From Acidithiobacillus ferruginosus (lineage in GTDB: Bacteria; Pseudomonadota; Gammaproteobacteria; Acidithiobacillales; Acidithiobacillaceae), in the NCBI RefSeq assembly GCF_018854495.1, contig NZ_JABBDR010000092.1, forward strand, positions 1-7,395: 7,395 bases of DNA, given 5' to 3'. Below are positions 1 to 6,769 of this stretch, piece by piece (position 1 is the stretch's first letter; every line of letters begins with the position of its first letter). The position numbers and the translations under genes are program-made. The notes under the pieces are model-generated. The model had not been told where the DNA came from and ran no database searches. It saw only the letters and a program-made list of their open reading frames with translations.

Positions 1-335
1 CGGCGGGGTTGCGGCATGGCTCTGGGTTTAGGCTGCGGACGTGCGGCGGGTACGATCCGATGCGGCGCGACTAACGGCCTGCTGGGGGTCAGGACCCGCG
101 GCATGGTTGGGCTGGGCGCCTGTGGCCGGATAGGTTTGGGCATGATTTCAAAGGTCTTGTGGACGGTTGTTTGACTGCGCAATGACACCGCTTTCGGCTT
201 CTGGACGTGTACCAGAAAAAAAATACCCAGCGCTATAAGCAGAGCGGAGAGCAGCAACCAGGGCGGCAGGCTCTCGCTCCAGTGCGGTTTTTCCTCGGGA
301 ACCAGAAAATAAAACTTGTGTTCAGCGATGGCCAA
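1..335 (-). CDS. Proline-rich single-pass membrane protein, TonB-like topology (partial, C-terminus off the left edge)
   Basis: This is an open minus-strand frame from a TTG at 335-333 to the window edge, giving about 111 residues. An in-frame TGA at 374-372 bounds it upstream, and no ATG lies between that stop and the TTG. A GAGG at about 348-345 sits 9 nt before the TTG and may be its ribosome binding site. The protein has a short polar N-terminus (start AIAEHKFYFLVPEEK), then one clear hydrophobic segment at about residues 27-45 (core PPWLLLSALLIALGIFFLV). A stalk rich in Pro, Arg and Lys follows, with repeated P-x-P steps such as PKPIRPQAPSP. A cytoplasmic stub, one membrane anchor and a proline-rich periplasmic stalk is the architecture of TonB, TolA and some SPOR-domain or cell-wall proteins. 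The diagnostic C-terminal domain is missing, and I do not see the SxxxH pattern of the classical TonB anchor, so the family is unproven. It lies 120 nt downstream of fsr on the same strand. Confidence 0.55.
   Translation of the reverse strand, partial: MAIAEHKFYFLVPEEKPHWSESLPPWLLLSALLIALGIFFLVHVQKPKAVSLRSQTTVHKTFEIMPKPIRPQAPSPTMPRVLTPSRPLVAPHRIVPAARPQPKPRAMPQPR
216..223 (-). repeat. Eight-T homopolymer in the membrane anchor of the proline-rich protein
   Basis: On the minus strand the codons for I-F-F in the hydrophobic segment give a run of eight T (plus-strand A at 216-223). The frame is open on both sides, so no frameshift is evident. Slippage here would destroy the membrane anchor and the stalk. 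Confidence 0.75.
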
Positions 336-455
336 TCGTCCTAACCTCGCGGCAACGCCGCCCCACGCAATTCAACCCACCCCCGCTGGGCGGACACTGG
401 GCGTAAGCTTGAATCATCGACAGCCCCGAGTAAAGGTGGCGCGCCGTACTCAGGC
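336..455 (-). other. Intergenic spacer between fsr and the proline-rich protein gene
   Basis: This 120-nt spacer holds no gene that I can support. Reading the minus strand there is no hairpin followed by a U-run, so I see no intrinsic terminator after fsr, and transcription may continue into the next gene. A short GC-rich inverted repeat at 349-361 (GCGGC, 3-nt loop, GCCGC) lies directly before the presumed ribosome binding site of the downstream gene and could affect its translation. A 7-nt direct repeat CGCCCAG occurs twice within about 20 nt. I found no convincing promoter. Confidence 0.4.
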
Positions 456-1667
456 CTAATGCTTCCGCACGCTGGGGATGTGGGGCAGAAATCCGGCCAG
501 TATACCGAGCAAAGGCAGGAAAGCGCATATCTGATATACCACCTGGATACTCCAGACGTCTGCCAGTTCCCCCAGCAATGCGGCACCGACCCCACCTAGA
601 CCAAAAGCCAGCCCGAAAAACAGACCGGAAACGGTGCCGATCTTGTCGGGTACCAATTCCTGTGCATACACCACAATGGCCGGAAAGGCCGAAGCCAGCA
701 GAAAACCGATGACCATGGTCAATATGGCACTCAGGGTCAGGCCCACGTAGGGTAGAGCCATGGTGAATGGCGCGATCCCCAGCAGAGAGACCCAGATCAC
801 CTTCTTGCGGCCGATCCGGTCACCAATCGGCCCGCCCGCCAATGTCCCCGCCGCCACTGCCGCCAGGAAAACGAAGAGGTGCATCTGCGCTTCCCGGGTT
901 CCGATATGAAAGCGCTGCATCAGGTAAAAAATCAGGTAACTGCTGATGCTGGTCAGATACAGAAACTTGGAGAACATCAGTGCGACCAGTATGAGCATGC
1001 TGCGTCGCACCAGTTTGGCAGGTAGTAAGGGCGCCACGGCCTTTGCCGCTGGCCTTCTGGGCTGACGGTGCTGGTGCTGATACCAGCGCCCCACGAAAGA
1101 AAGAATCACGATGGCTAGCAACGCTGCCAGTGAGAACCATGACAGGCTGTGCTGACCGTTGGGCATGATGACAAAGGCGGCCAGCAACGGACCCGCCGCG
1201 GTACCCACATTTCCACCCACCTGAAAGATAGATTGCGCCAGTCCGTGGCGCCCGCCAGAGGCCATCCGCGCCACCCGCGACGACTCTGGGTGGAATATCG
1301 AAGAACCCAGGCCCACTAACGCTGCTGCCAATAAGAGCACCTCATAATTCGGAGCCACGGATAGCAACAGTAGCCCACCAAAGGTAAAGAGCATGCCGAA
1401 GGGCAATGAATAGGGCATGGGATGGCCATCGGTAAAACGCCCGACCAACGGTTGAATGATGGATGCGGTCACCTGATAGGCGAGCGTAATCAACCCGATC
1501 TGCCCAAAACTCAGATCGAAATGGCTTTTGAACAGCGGGTACACCGCCAGCATCAGCGACTGGATGCTATCATTGAGAAAATGTGACACGCTGATAGCGC
1601 CCAGAACCTCGAAGCGGGTGACATCGGTGACCGCGCTGGGGACATTCCCAACCTTTTGCAGAGACAT
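456..1667 (-). CDS. fsr: Fosmidomycin resistance protein Fsr-like MFS efflux transporter
   Basis: A 403-residue inner-membrane protein with about 12 hydrophobic segments, close to the roughly 406 residues of E. coli Fsr, the family it most resembles. Characteristic blocks are SHFLNDSIQSLMLAVYP (residues 28-44), HPESSRVARMASGGRHGLAQ (126-145) followed by SIFQVGGNVGTAAGPLLAA, and the second-half MFS loop GPIGDRIGRKK (279-289). A basic central loop at about 197-222 (HQHRQPRRPAAK) separates the two six-helix halves. Characterised Fsr exports the phosphonate antibiotic fosmidomycin, an inhibitor of Dxr (IspC), probably by proton antiport; the natural substrate is unknown. ATG 1667 is preceded by AAAGG at 1680-1676, 8 nt away. 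The gene is transcribed away from the xseB-ispA-dxs operon across a 131-nt region, so a link to MEP-pathway metabolites is tempting but is inference. No frameshift or missing segment is visible. The general family call is firm; substrate specificity is not. Confidence 0.88.
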   Translation of the reverse strand: MSLQKVGNVPSAVTDVTRFEVLGAISVSHFLNDSIQSLMLAVYPLFKSHFDLSFGQIGLITLAYQVTASIIQPLVGRFTDGHPMPYSLPFGMLFTFGGLLLLSVAPNYEVLLLAAALVGLGSSIFHPESSRVARMASGGRHGLAQSIFQVGGNVGTAAGPLLAAFVIMPNGQHSLSWFSLAALLAIVILSFVGRWYQHQHRQPRRPAAKAVAPLLPAKLVRRSMLILVALMFSKFLYLTSISSYLIFYLMQRFHIGTREAQMHLFVFLAAVAAGTLAGGPIGDRIGRKKVIWVSLLGIAPFTMALPYVGLTLSAILTMVIGFLLASAFPAIVVYAQELVPDKIGTVSGLFFGLAFGLGGVGAALLGELADVWSIQVVYQICAFLPLLGILAGFLPHIPSVRKH

Positions 1668-1675
1668 GGCGAAAG

Positions 1676-1727
1676 CCTTTAAGATGATGTGCGGCAGGAT
1701 TTTAGGGGTTGACGAACGTACCGTCCA
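1676..1727 (-). promoter_or_regulatory. Candidate sigma-70 promoter and ribosome binding site for fsr
   Basis: Read on the minus strand, TGGACG (1727-1722, 4 of 6 match to TTGACA) is followed after 17 nt by TAAAAT (1704-1699, 5 of 6 match to TATAAT). Transcription would start near 1692 and give a leader of about 25 nt containing AAAGG (1680-1676), which lies 8 nt from the fsr ATG. The spacing and the match to the consensus are both good. This is a by-eye call with no experimental support. Confidence 0.5.
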
Positions 1728-1748
1728 GTCTGAATCTTCGTTTTTCCC

Positions 1749-1778
1749 TTGCCCAGAGGACTGGGCCTAGTGTTTAAT
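1749..1778 (+). promoter_or_regulatory. Candidate promoter for the xseB-ispA-dxs-folE2-aroC operon
   Basis: TTGCCC (1749-1754, 4 of 6) and TTTAAT (1773-1778, 5 of 6) are separated by 18 nt. Transcription would start near 1785, leaving a leader of about 14 nt before ATG 1799. The -35 hexamer overlaps the left arm of the inverted repeat at 1751-1766, and the rest of that repeat fills the spacer, as an operator might. An alternative -35, TTGACG at 1709-1714, has only poor -10 partners (around 1732-1737) and lies inside the fsr promoter. Either or neither may be used. Confidence 0.33.
1751..1766. repeat. Perfect inverted repeat in the fsr/xseB divergent region
   Basis: GCCCAG, a 4-nt centre AGGA, then CTGGGC: a perfect 6-bp palindromic stem. 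It is not followed by a T-run on either strand, so it does not look like an intrinsic terminator. Its position within the candidate xseB promoter fits an operator. If transcription starts further upstream it would instead form a small leader hairpin with a Shine-Dalgarno-like AGGA loop. Which of these applies, if either, cannot be decided from sequence alone. Confidence 0.45.
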
Positions 1779-1798
1779 TGGCGAACATGGAAAAGCAT

Positions 1799-2047
1799 AT
1801 GAACGACGAATCGTCCCCCGTGGAAGCCCCCGCCGACTTCGCAAGCACCCTGGATGCCTTGGAAGAGACCGTTCGCCGCCTGGAAGGGGGGCAGTTGGGT
1901 CTGGAAGACTCTGTCGCCCTTTTCCAGCGCGGCATCGAATTGTCCAGGCGTGCCGAGGCGCAGTTGCAGAACGCGCGGCAAATCGTGGAAACATTGCTCG
2001 GAGAGGACGCGGTTCCTGCTCCGCTTACTCAGGAAGAAGACGGATGA
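1799..2047 (+). CDS. xseB: Exodeoxyribonuclease VII small subunit
   Basis: An 82-residue protein of the XseB family, which averages about 80 residues. Several XseB chains bind one XseA chain to form exonuclease VII, a cytoplasmic nuclease that degrades single-stranded DNA from both ends and acts in repair and recombination. The family core is clear: DFASTLDALEETVRRLEGGQ (residues 13-32), then LGLEDSVALFQRGIELSRRA (33-52) and the helix AEAQLQNARQIVETLL, predicting two long amphipathic helices that form a helical hairpin. The acidic tail (QEEDG) is typical. The start is uncertain: in-frame TTG 1778 and ATG 1787 are also open. I chose ATG 1799 because GGAAAA at 1789-1794 gives it a weak ribosome binding site and the family region begins soon after. 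xseA is not in this window. The gene heads the plus-strand operon, and its TGA overlaps the ispA ATG (ATGA, 2044-2047), which suggests translational coupling. This placement before ispA and dxs is common in proteobacteria. Confidence 0.9.
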   Translation: MNDESSPVEAPADFASTLDALEETVRRLEGGQLGLEDSVALFQRGIELSRRAEAQLQNARQIVETLLGEDAVPAPLTQEEDG

Positions 2048-2964
2048 CCCTGGATGTTGCGGTGAACAACGAAACTTTTGCGCAGTTCCGGTCACGCTCG
2101 GTACGACGCATTGAGGACGTTCTGGAAACACTGCTGCCCCCGGCGCATCTTCTGCCGGCGCGGCTGCATGACGCCATGCGTTACAGTACGCTGGGTGGCG
2201 GCAAACGCGTCCGTCCCCTGCTGGTATACGCAGCGGGGGCCTGTTTGGGGGTGCCGCTGGAGCATCTGGACCGCCCTGCAGCGGCATTGGAAATGATCCA
2301 TGCCTATTCGCTAGTGCACGATGATCTCCCCGCCATGGACAATGATGATCTGCGTCGCGGCCTGCCCACCTGTCATCGCGCCTATGACGAGGCCACGGCC
2401 ATTCTTGTCGGCGACGGTTTGCAGGCGCAGGCCTTCCTGGTACTCGCTGAACCGGGTTGGGGCGTGGCAGCGGAACGGCAGGTGCAGATGCTGGCGACCC
2501 TCGCGCAGGCCGCTGGTTCGCGGGGCATGGTGGGAGGACAGGCCATTGATCTTGCCGCGGTGGGGCATGAATTGGCCTTGCCGGCGTTGGAGCAAATGCA
2601 TCTGCATAAAACGGGCATGCTCATGCGCTGCGCCATCCAGTTGGCGCTCTGCGCGGCAGGCATTGATGCGCAGGAGGCCCGTGGTGTCGCGCTGCTGCGT
2701 TACGCCGACCGTGTCGGGCTCGCCTTTCAGGTGCAGGACGATATCCTCGACGAAATCGGGGATCTGCAACAGACCGGAAAGGCGCAGCAGGGCGCGGACC
2801 GCAGCCGCAATAAACCCAGTTTCATCACCCTGCTTGGCCTTGCAGAGGCACGAAGCTATGCCCGACGCCTGCTCGACGAGGCTTTGGATGCCTTGCAATC
2901 CTGGCAAGCAGAAGCAGATCATCTTCGCGCCCTGGCGCGCCTCATTATAGAGCGGAGCAAATGA
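2044..2964 (+). CDS. ispA: Farnesyl diphosphate synthase (geranyltranstransferase)
   Basis: A 306-residue trans-prenyltransferase that condenses dimethylallyl diphosphate with two isopentenyl diphosphates to give farnesyl diphosphate, the precursor of ubiquinone side chains, undecaprenyl carriers and hopanoids. The substrate-binding block GGGKRVRP is at residues 51-58. The first aspartate-rich motif is [14 protein letters not shown] (93-106), in the DDx4D form usual for bacterial FPP synthases, and the second is DDILD (232-236) within [15 protein letters not shown]. These aspartates bind the Mg2+ ions that hold the diphosphates. HDDLPAMD and RRGLPTCH match E. coli IspA closely, so a C15 product is more likely than a longer chain, though product length is inferred. 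ATG 2044 is supported by AGGAAG at 2031-2036 (7-nt spacing) and by its 4-nt overlap with xseB. The 3' end likewise overlaps dxs by ATGA at 2961-2964. Length is slightly above the roughly 299 residues of the E. coli enzyme. Confidence 0.95.
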   Translation: MTLDVAVNNETFAQFRSRSVRRIEDVLETLLPPAHLLPARLHDAMRYSTLGGGKRVRPLLVYAAGACLGVPLEHLDRPAAALEMIHAYSLVHDDLPAMDNDDLRRGLPTCHRAYDEATAILVGDGLQAQAFLVLAEPGWGVAAERQVQMLATLAQAAGSRGMVGGQAIDLAAVGHELALPALEQMHLHKTGMLMRCAIQLALCAAGIDAQEARGVALLRYADRVGLAFQVQDDILDEIGDLQQTGKAQQGADRSRNKPSFITLLGLAEARSYARRLLDEALDALQSWQAEADHLRALARLIIERSK

Positions 2965-4835
2965 GTGATTTGTTGAAGGGTATCCCCATGCCTGCCGAAC
3001 TGCGCCGGATGTCGCGCAGTGAGCAGAAGAACGTCGCCAAGGCGGTGCGCCACTTCCTCTTGGAAACGGTCAGCCAGACGGGTGGGCATCTCTCTTCCTG
3101 TCTGGGAGCTGTGGAGCTGACCGTGGCGCTGCACGCCGTATTCAATACGCCGGACGATCGTCTGATCTGGGATGTCGGGCACCAGGCATACCCCCACAAA
3201 ATTCTGACCGGACGTGGTGCACGTTTTCCGCAGTTGCGCATCAGGGATGGTCTCTCCGGCTTTCTCAAGCGGGATGAGAGCCCCTATGACAGCTTCGGCG
3301 CCGGACACTCCAGTACCTCTATCAGCGCCGGTCTGGGGATGGCGGTGGCGGCCAGGCTGGAGCATAAATCACGGCAGGTGGTGGCGATCATTGGTGATGG
3401 CGCCATGACGGCAGGTCTCGCCTATGAAGCGCTGAATAACGGCGGGGTTTTGGATGCCGACCTGCTGGTTGTCCTCAATGACAACGAGATGTCTATTTCA
3501 CCCAATGTGGGCGCGGTATCCCGATACCTGACGCGCATTCTTTCCGGGCGCCTCTATAACACCGTACGCGAGGGTGCGGGACAGGCGTTGAGCTTCGTAC
3601 CGCCATTGCGTGAACTGGCCAGAAAGGCGGAAGAGGGCGTGAAGGGACTGGTGACGCCGGGGGCGCTGTTCGAGGAAATGGGCTTTCATTATTTTGGTCC
3701 CATTGATGGCCACGATCTGGATACGTTGATCCCGACTCTCGAGAACCTGAAAAAAATCAGAGGGCCACGTCTGCTTCATGTGATCACCAAAAAGGGCAAG
3801 GGCTATGGTCCTGCCGAGCAGGATCCCTGCGGCTATCACGGAGTAACGCCCTTTAACCGCAGCGATGGCCGGATGGCGAAGAAATCCGCTGGCGCACCCA
3901 GCTACACCCAGGTGTTCGGCGACTGGCTCTGCGAAAAGGGCGCGGCGGAAAAACACCTGGTCGCCATTACACCGGCCATGCGGGAGGGCTCCGGACTGGT
4001 GCGCTTTGAGCAACTGTTTCCCGAGCGCTATTTTGATGTCGGTATCGCCGAGCAGCATGCGGTGACTTTTGCGGCAGGGCTGGCCTGTGATGGGATACAT
4101 CCGGTAGTCGCCATCTATTCCACCTTTTTGCAGCGAGCCTATGACCAACTCCTGCATGATGTCGCCATCCAGAATCTGCCGGTACTTTTTGCCATCGACC
4201 GTGCCGGACTGGTGGGCGCCGACGGCGCCACCCATCAGGGCGCCTTCGACATCGCGTATGCCCGTTGCATACCCAATCTGGTCATCATGGCACCAAAAGA
4301 CGAGCAGGAAATGCGCGACATGCTCAATACAGGCTTTGCCTGGCAGGGACCCGCCCTGGTGCGTTATCCGCGCGGTAACGGACTGGGTGTAGCCCTGGAC
4401 AGAGATTTATCGCGGCAGATCCCTGTCGGCAAGGCCGAGGTCCTGCGGAAAGGCAAGGATCTGGCGATTCTCGCCTTCGGTACCCGGACGGCAGCGGCCA
4501 TGGCGGCGGGCGAAACCCTCGACGCCACCGTCGTCAACATGCGCTTCATCAAGCCGCTGGATACGGAATTGCTGACCAGCCTGGCACAGACCCATCGCGC
4601 ATTGTTGACGGTGGAGGAAGGCTCACGTATGGGCGGCGCCGGTAGTGCCGTGGCAGAATTCCTGCTCAATGAGGGCTTCGTAGTACCCATGCGTCTACTC
4701 GGTTTACCCGACATCTTCATTGAACAGGGCGACGCCGACCGATGGCTGGCAGATCTGGGACTGGATGCCGCAGGAATCGAAAAGTCCGGCAGAGAATTGC
4801 TGGCATTGCTTGCCCCGTCACCAGTCCGGGCGTAG
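2961..4835 (+). CDS. dxs: 1-deoxy-D-xylulose-5-phosphate synthase
   Basis: A complete 624-residue thiamine-diphosphate enzyme (E. coli Dxs has 620) that condenses pyruvate with glyceraldehyde 3-phosphate to DXP. It opens the MEP isoprenoid pathway and also feeds thiamine and pyridoxal phosphate synthesis. Visible landmarks are the active-site His43 in [22 protein letters not shown] (71-85), [10 protein letters not shown] (115-124), and the ThDP/Mg motif starting GDG at 145-147 and ending in LNDNEMS (172-178). Further on are [19 protein letters not shown] (357-375) with the conserved catalytic Glu364, the pyrimidine-domain stretch [17 protein letters not shown] (384-400), and [18 protein letters not shown] (413-430). 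The C-terminal transketolase-like domain contains MRFIKPLD and [15 protein letters not shown] 2961 is preferred because [14 protein letters not shown] aligns with the usual Dxs N-terminus and it overlaps the ispA stop. ATG 2988 has a better ribosome binding site (AAGGG, 7-nt spacing) but would trim that region. No key residue is missing. Confidence 0.97.
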   Translation: MSDLLKGIPMPAELRRMSRSEQKNVAKAVRHFLLETVSQTGGHLSSCLGAVELTVALHAVFNTPDDRLIWDVGHQAYPHKILTGRGARFPQLRIRDGLSGFLKRDESPYDSFGAGHSSTSISAGLGMAVAARLEHKSRQVVAIIGDGAMTAGLAYEALNNGGVLDADLLVVLNDNEMSISPNVGAVSRYLTRILSGRLYNTVREGAGQALSFVPPLRELARKAEEGVKGLVTPGALFEEMGFHYFGPIDGHDLDTLIPTLENLKKIRGPRLLHVITKKGKGYGPAEQDPCGYHGVTPFNRSDGRMAKKSAGAPSYTQVFGDWLCEKGAAEKHLVAITPAMREGSGLVRFEQLFPERYFDVGIAEQHAVTFAAGLACDGIHPVVAIYSTFLQRAYDQLLHDVAIQNLPVLFAIDRAGLVGADGATHQGAFDIAYARCIPNLVIMAPKDEQEMRDMLNTGFAWQGPALVRYPRGNGLGVALDRDLSRQIPVGKAEVLRKGKDLAILAFGTRTAAAMAAGETLDATVVNMRFIKPLDTELLTSLAQTHRALLTVEEGSRMGGAGSAVAEFLLNEGFVVPMRLLGLPDIFIEQGDADRWLADLGLDAAGIEKSGRELLALLAPSPVRA

Positions 4836-4876
4836 TATTTGACTAATTCGATCCACTATTCCCAAGCGAGGGTCCG
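4836..4876 (+). promoter_or_regulatory. dxs-folE2 spacer with folE2 ribosome binding site
   Basis: This 41-nt gap is the longest within the operon. GAGGG at 4868-4872 lies 4 nt before the GTG at 4877 and supports that start. An in-frame TAA at 4844-4846 excludes a longer product, and no ATG lies in frame between them. A TTGACT at 4839-4844 resembles a -35 box but has no acceptable -10 partner at 16-18 nt. I see no terminator and no Zur-type AT-rich palindrome. Confidence 0.45.
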
Positions 4877-5671
4877 GTGAGAGATTGCGCGGTAGAAATC
4901 TTGGAAGACGTACAGGGCCGTGCCGACCCACGTGCCATCGCCATCCAGCAGGTGGGTATTCGCGCCGTGCGCCATCCCCTGCAGATCCAGGATCGTGACG
5001 GGATTGTGCAGCCCACGATCGCCCGATGCAACATGTACGTGAGTCTGCCTGCCCATCTAAAGGGTACACACATGTCTCGCTTCATCGAGATTCTCAATAC
5101 CCAGGAGGGCTCCTTCAGTGTCGAAGGCTTCGGCGCTGTGGTCGAGGAGATGCGGCAACGTCTGGAGGCGGATTCGGCGCGGCTGGAGATGCGCTTTCCG
5201 TTCTTTATCGAGAAGACCGCCCCCGTCTCCGGGGTCAGGAGCATGCTGGACTATGAGGTGAAACTGGCGGGAGAAATTACTCCGGCAGGTTATCGTCTGA
5301 CCGTGGGGGTCATGGTGCCGGTTACCAGTCTTTGCCCCTGTTCGAAAAGTATTTCGGAATATGGCGCCCACAATCAGCGGGCCCATGTTTGGGTCCATGT
5401 GCGTGCCTGTGAAACCGTCTGGATCAGGGATATCATTGACCTGATCGAGGCGGAGGCCTCCTGTGAGCTTTACGGCCTACTGAAACGTCCCGATGAAAAA
5501 TATGTTACGGAATATGCGTATGACCACCCCAAATTTGTGGAAGATATGGTGCGGGATGTCGCGCTGCGGCTGCAGGAAGACTCGCGCGTACAGTGGTTTT
5601 CCGTTTCTTCCGAAAACTTCGAGTCGATTCACAATCATTCGGCTTATGCCATGATTGAAATGGAAAAATAG
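4877..5671 (+). CDS. folE2: GTP cyclohydrolase IB (FolE2)
   Basis: A 264-residue member of the GTP cyclohydrolase IB family, which converts GTP to 7,8-dihydroneopterin triphosphate and formate, the first step of tetrahydrofolate synthesis and also of queuosine-type 7-deazapurines. The family signature is plain: [16 protein letters not shown] (27-42), [20 protein letters not shown] (53-72), then [20 protein letters not shown] (147-166) leading into QRAH. In characterised FolE2 a cysteine of the LCPCSK block and a histidine of the HNQRAH block bind the catalytic metal; the candidates here are Cys153/Cys155 and His165/His170. [20 protein letters not shown] (193-212) and a C-terminal [13 protein letters not shown] are also typical. 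Unlike FolE1, this enzyme type does not depend on zinc and can work with other divalent metals. The GTG start has GAGGG 4 nt upstream. folE2 following dxs is a known arrangement in betaproteobacteria. Its stop lies 3 nt before aroC. It shares only the tunnelling-fold superfamily with FolE1. Confidence 0.95.
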   Translation: MRDCAVEILEDVQGRADPRAIAIQQVGIRAVRHPLQIQDRDGIVQPTIARCNMYVSLPAHLKGTHMSRFIEILNTQEGSFSVEGFGAVVEEMRQRLEADSARLEMRFPFFIEKTAPVSGVRSMLDYEVKLAGEITPAGYRLTVGVMVPVTSLCPCSKSISEYGAHNQRAHVWVHVRACETVWIRDIIDLIEAEASCELYGLLKRPDEKYVTEYAYDHPKFVEDMVRDVALRLQEDSRVQWFSVSSENFESIHNHSAYAMIEMEK

Positions 5672-5674
5672 CTC

Positions 5675-6766
5675 ATGGCCGGAAGCAGCATCGGCGAGTG
5701 TTTCCGGGTCAGCACCTTTGGCGAGAGTCACGGCCCGGCTATCGGTTGCATCGTTGATGGCTGCCCACCGGGCATGACGCTCAGCGCAGCCGATATTCAG
5801 ACCGAACTGGATCGCCGTCGTCCCGGTCAGTCGCGCCATACCACCCAGCGTCAGGAAGCGGATCAGGTAGAGATTCTCTCCGGTGTCTTTGAGGGCCTGA
5901 CCACCGGCACGCCCATCGGATTGCTGATTCGCAACACGGACCAACGCTCACAGGATTACAGCAAAATCAAAGAGCTGCTTCGTCCTGGTCATGCGGATTA
6001 TACCTACTTGCAGAAATACGGTCTGCGCGACTATAGAGGGGGGGGGCGCTCGTCGGCGCGGGAAACGGCGATGCGGGTCGCCGCCGGGGCCATCGCCCGC
6101 AAGTTTCTGCGCGAGCGTCTTGGCGTGAACATCCAGGCGTGGATGGCGCAGATGGGGCCTATCCACGCCGAGGATTTTAATGCGGCGGAAATCTCCCACA
6201 ATGATTTCTTTTGTCCCGATGCCAGGGCTGCGACCCGGATGGCCGACTTTCTGGATGACCTGCGTAAAGCGGGGGATTCTATTGGCGCGCGAGTGGATGC
6301 GCGGGTTTCCGGCATGCCGGTTGGGCTCGGTGAACCGGTATTTGATCGCCTGGAAGCGGATATCGCCAAGGCGATGATGAGCATCAACGCGGTCAAGGCG
6401 ATAGCCGTGGGTGACGGTTTCGCAGTGGTAGAGCAGCGGGGCAGCTATCATGGAGATGCCATGGCCGCCACGGGTTTCCAGAGCAATCATGCCGGTGGTG
6501 TTCTCGGCGGTATTTCTACCGGCCAGGATCTCACGCTGTCCGTGGCCATCAAGCCGACCTCCAGTATTCGTATCCCGCGACAAAGTATCGATGTGCATGG
6601 TCACCCGGCCGAAGTGATTACCACCGGTCGCCATGATCCCTGTGTCGGCATTCGTGCCGTCCCCATCGTCGAGGCCATGCTGGCGCTGGTGATTATGGAT
6701 CATTGGATGCGCCACCGCGCCCAGAACGCCGACGTGCAGACACCGCTGCCCCCCATCCCTACCTAA
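5675..6766 (+). CDS. aroC: Chorismate synthase
   Basis: A complete 363-residue enzyme (E. coli AroC has 361) that removes phosphate from EPSP to give chorismate, the last step of the shikimate pathway, using reduced FMN as catalyst without net redox change. The three family signatures are present: [19 protein letters not shown] (15-33), [16 protein letters not shown] (124-139) and [19 protein letters not shown] (319-337). The conserved catalytic histidines are His19 (GESH) and His106 (RPGHADYT). The middle contains [20 protein letters not shown] and the FMN-site block [15 protein letters not shown] (270-284). The product has no fused flavin reductase, so it should be monofunctional. The start is 3 nt after the folE2 stop with only a weak GGAAAA ribosome site, so coupling to folE2 translation is likely. 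Chorismate supplies p-aminobenzoate, which joins the FolE2-derived pterin, and 4-hydroxybenzoate, the ubiquinone ring that receives the prenyl tail. The RGGG codons form an unbroken run of nine G. Confidence 0.97.
   Translation: MAGSSIGECFRVSTFGESHGPAIGCIVDGCPPGMTLSAADIQTELDRRRPGQSRHTTQRQEADQVEILSGVFEGLTTGTPIGLLIRNTDQRSQDYSKIKELLRPGHADYTYLQKYGLRDYRGGGRSSARETAMRVAAGAIARKFLRERLGVNIQAWMAQMGPIHAEDFNAAEISHNDFFCPDARAATRMADFLDDLRKAGDSIGARVDARVSGMPVGLGEPVFDRLEADIAKAMMSINAVKAIAVGDGFAVVEQRGSYHGDAMAATGFQSNHAGGVLGGISTGQDLTLSVAIKPTSSIRIPRQSIDVHGHPAEVITTGRHDPCVGIRAVPIVEAMLALVIMDHWMRHRAQNADVQTPLPPIPT
6038..6046 (+). repeat. Nine-G homopolymer inside aroC
   Basis: The three glycine codons of the conserved [12 protein letters not shown] motif (residues 122-124) are all GGG, giving an uninterrupted run of nine G flanked by A and C. 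Runs of this length are prone to replication slippage and also to sequencing indels. The reading frame is intact here, since the downstream chorismate synthase motifs are all in frame. Confidence 0.9.
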
Positions 6767-6769
6767 GGT

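Noticed and set aside
322..595. Two short minus-strand frames overlapping the 3' end of fsr and the spacer after it
   Set aside because: They lie in alternative frames of the fsr 3' region, show no coding character, and compete with the better-supported proline-rich membrane protein frame on the same strand.
1751..1766. GCCCAG-N4-CTGGGC as an intrinsic terminator
   Set aside because: Neither strand has a T-run immediately after the stem. The T-rich stretch at 1740-1746 precedes the hairpin on the plus strand and would read as A on the minus strand. The two flanking genes also diverge, so no terminator is expected here.
1679..2287. Minus-strand frame of about 202 codons spanning the fsr/xseB region, xseB and the start of ispA
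   Set aside because: It covers the divergent control region and the xseB coding sequence and has low-complexity, domain-free composition, so it is treated as a shadow of xseB and ispA.
2961..2990. ATG 2988 as the true dxs start because of its better ribosome binding site
   Set aside because: It would delete [13 protein letters not shown] residues that match the usual Dxs N-terminus; ATG 2961 also forms the typical ATGA coupling with ispA. Kept only as an alternative.
2311..4235. Several minus-strand open frames of 100-250 codons opposite ispA and dxs
   Set aside because: Their products show no family motif, and the plus-strand frames carry complete, motif-rich enzymes over the same bases.
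4839..4844. TTGACT as the -35 of an internal folE2 promoter
   Set aside because: No -10-like hexamer is found 16-18 nt downstream; the bases there are G/C-rich and form part of the folE2 ribosome binding region.
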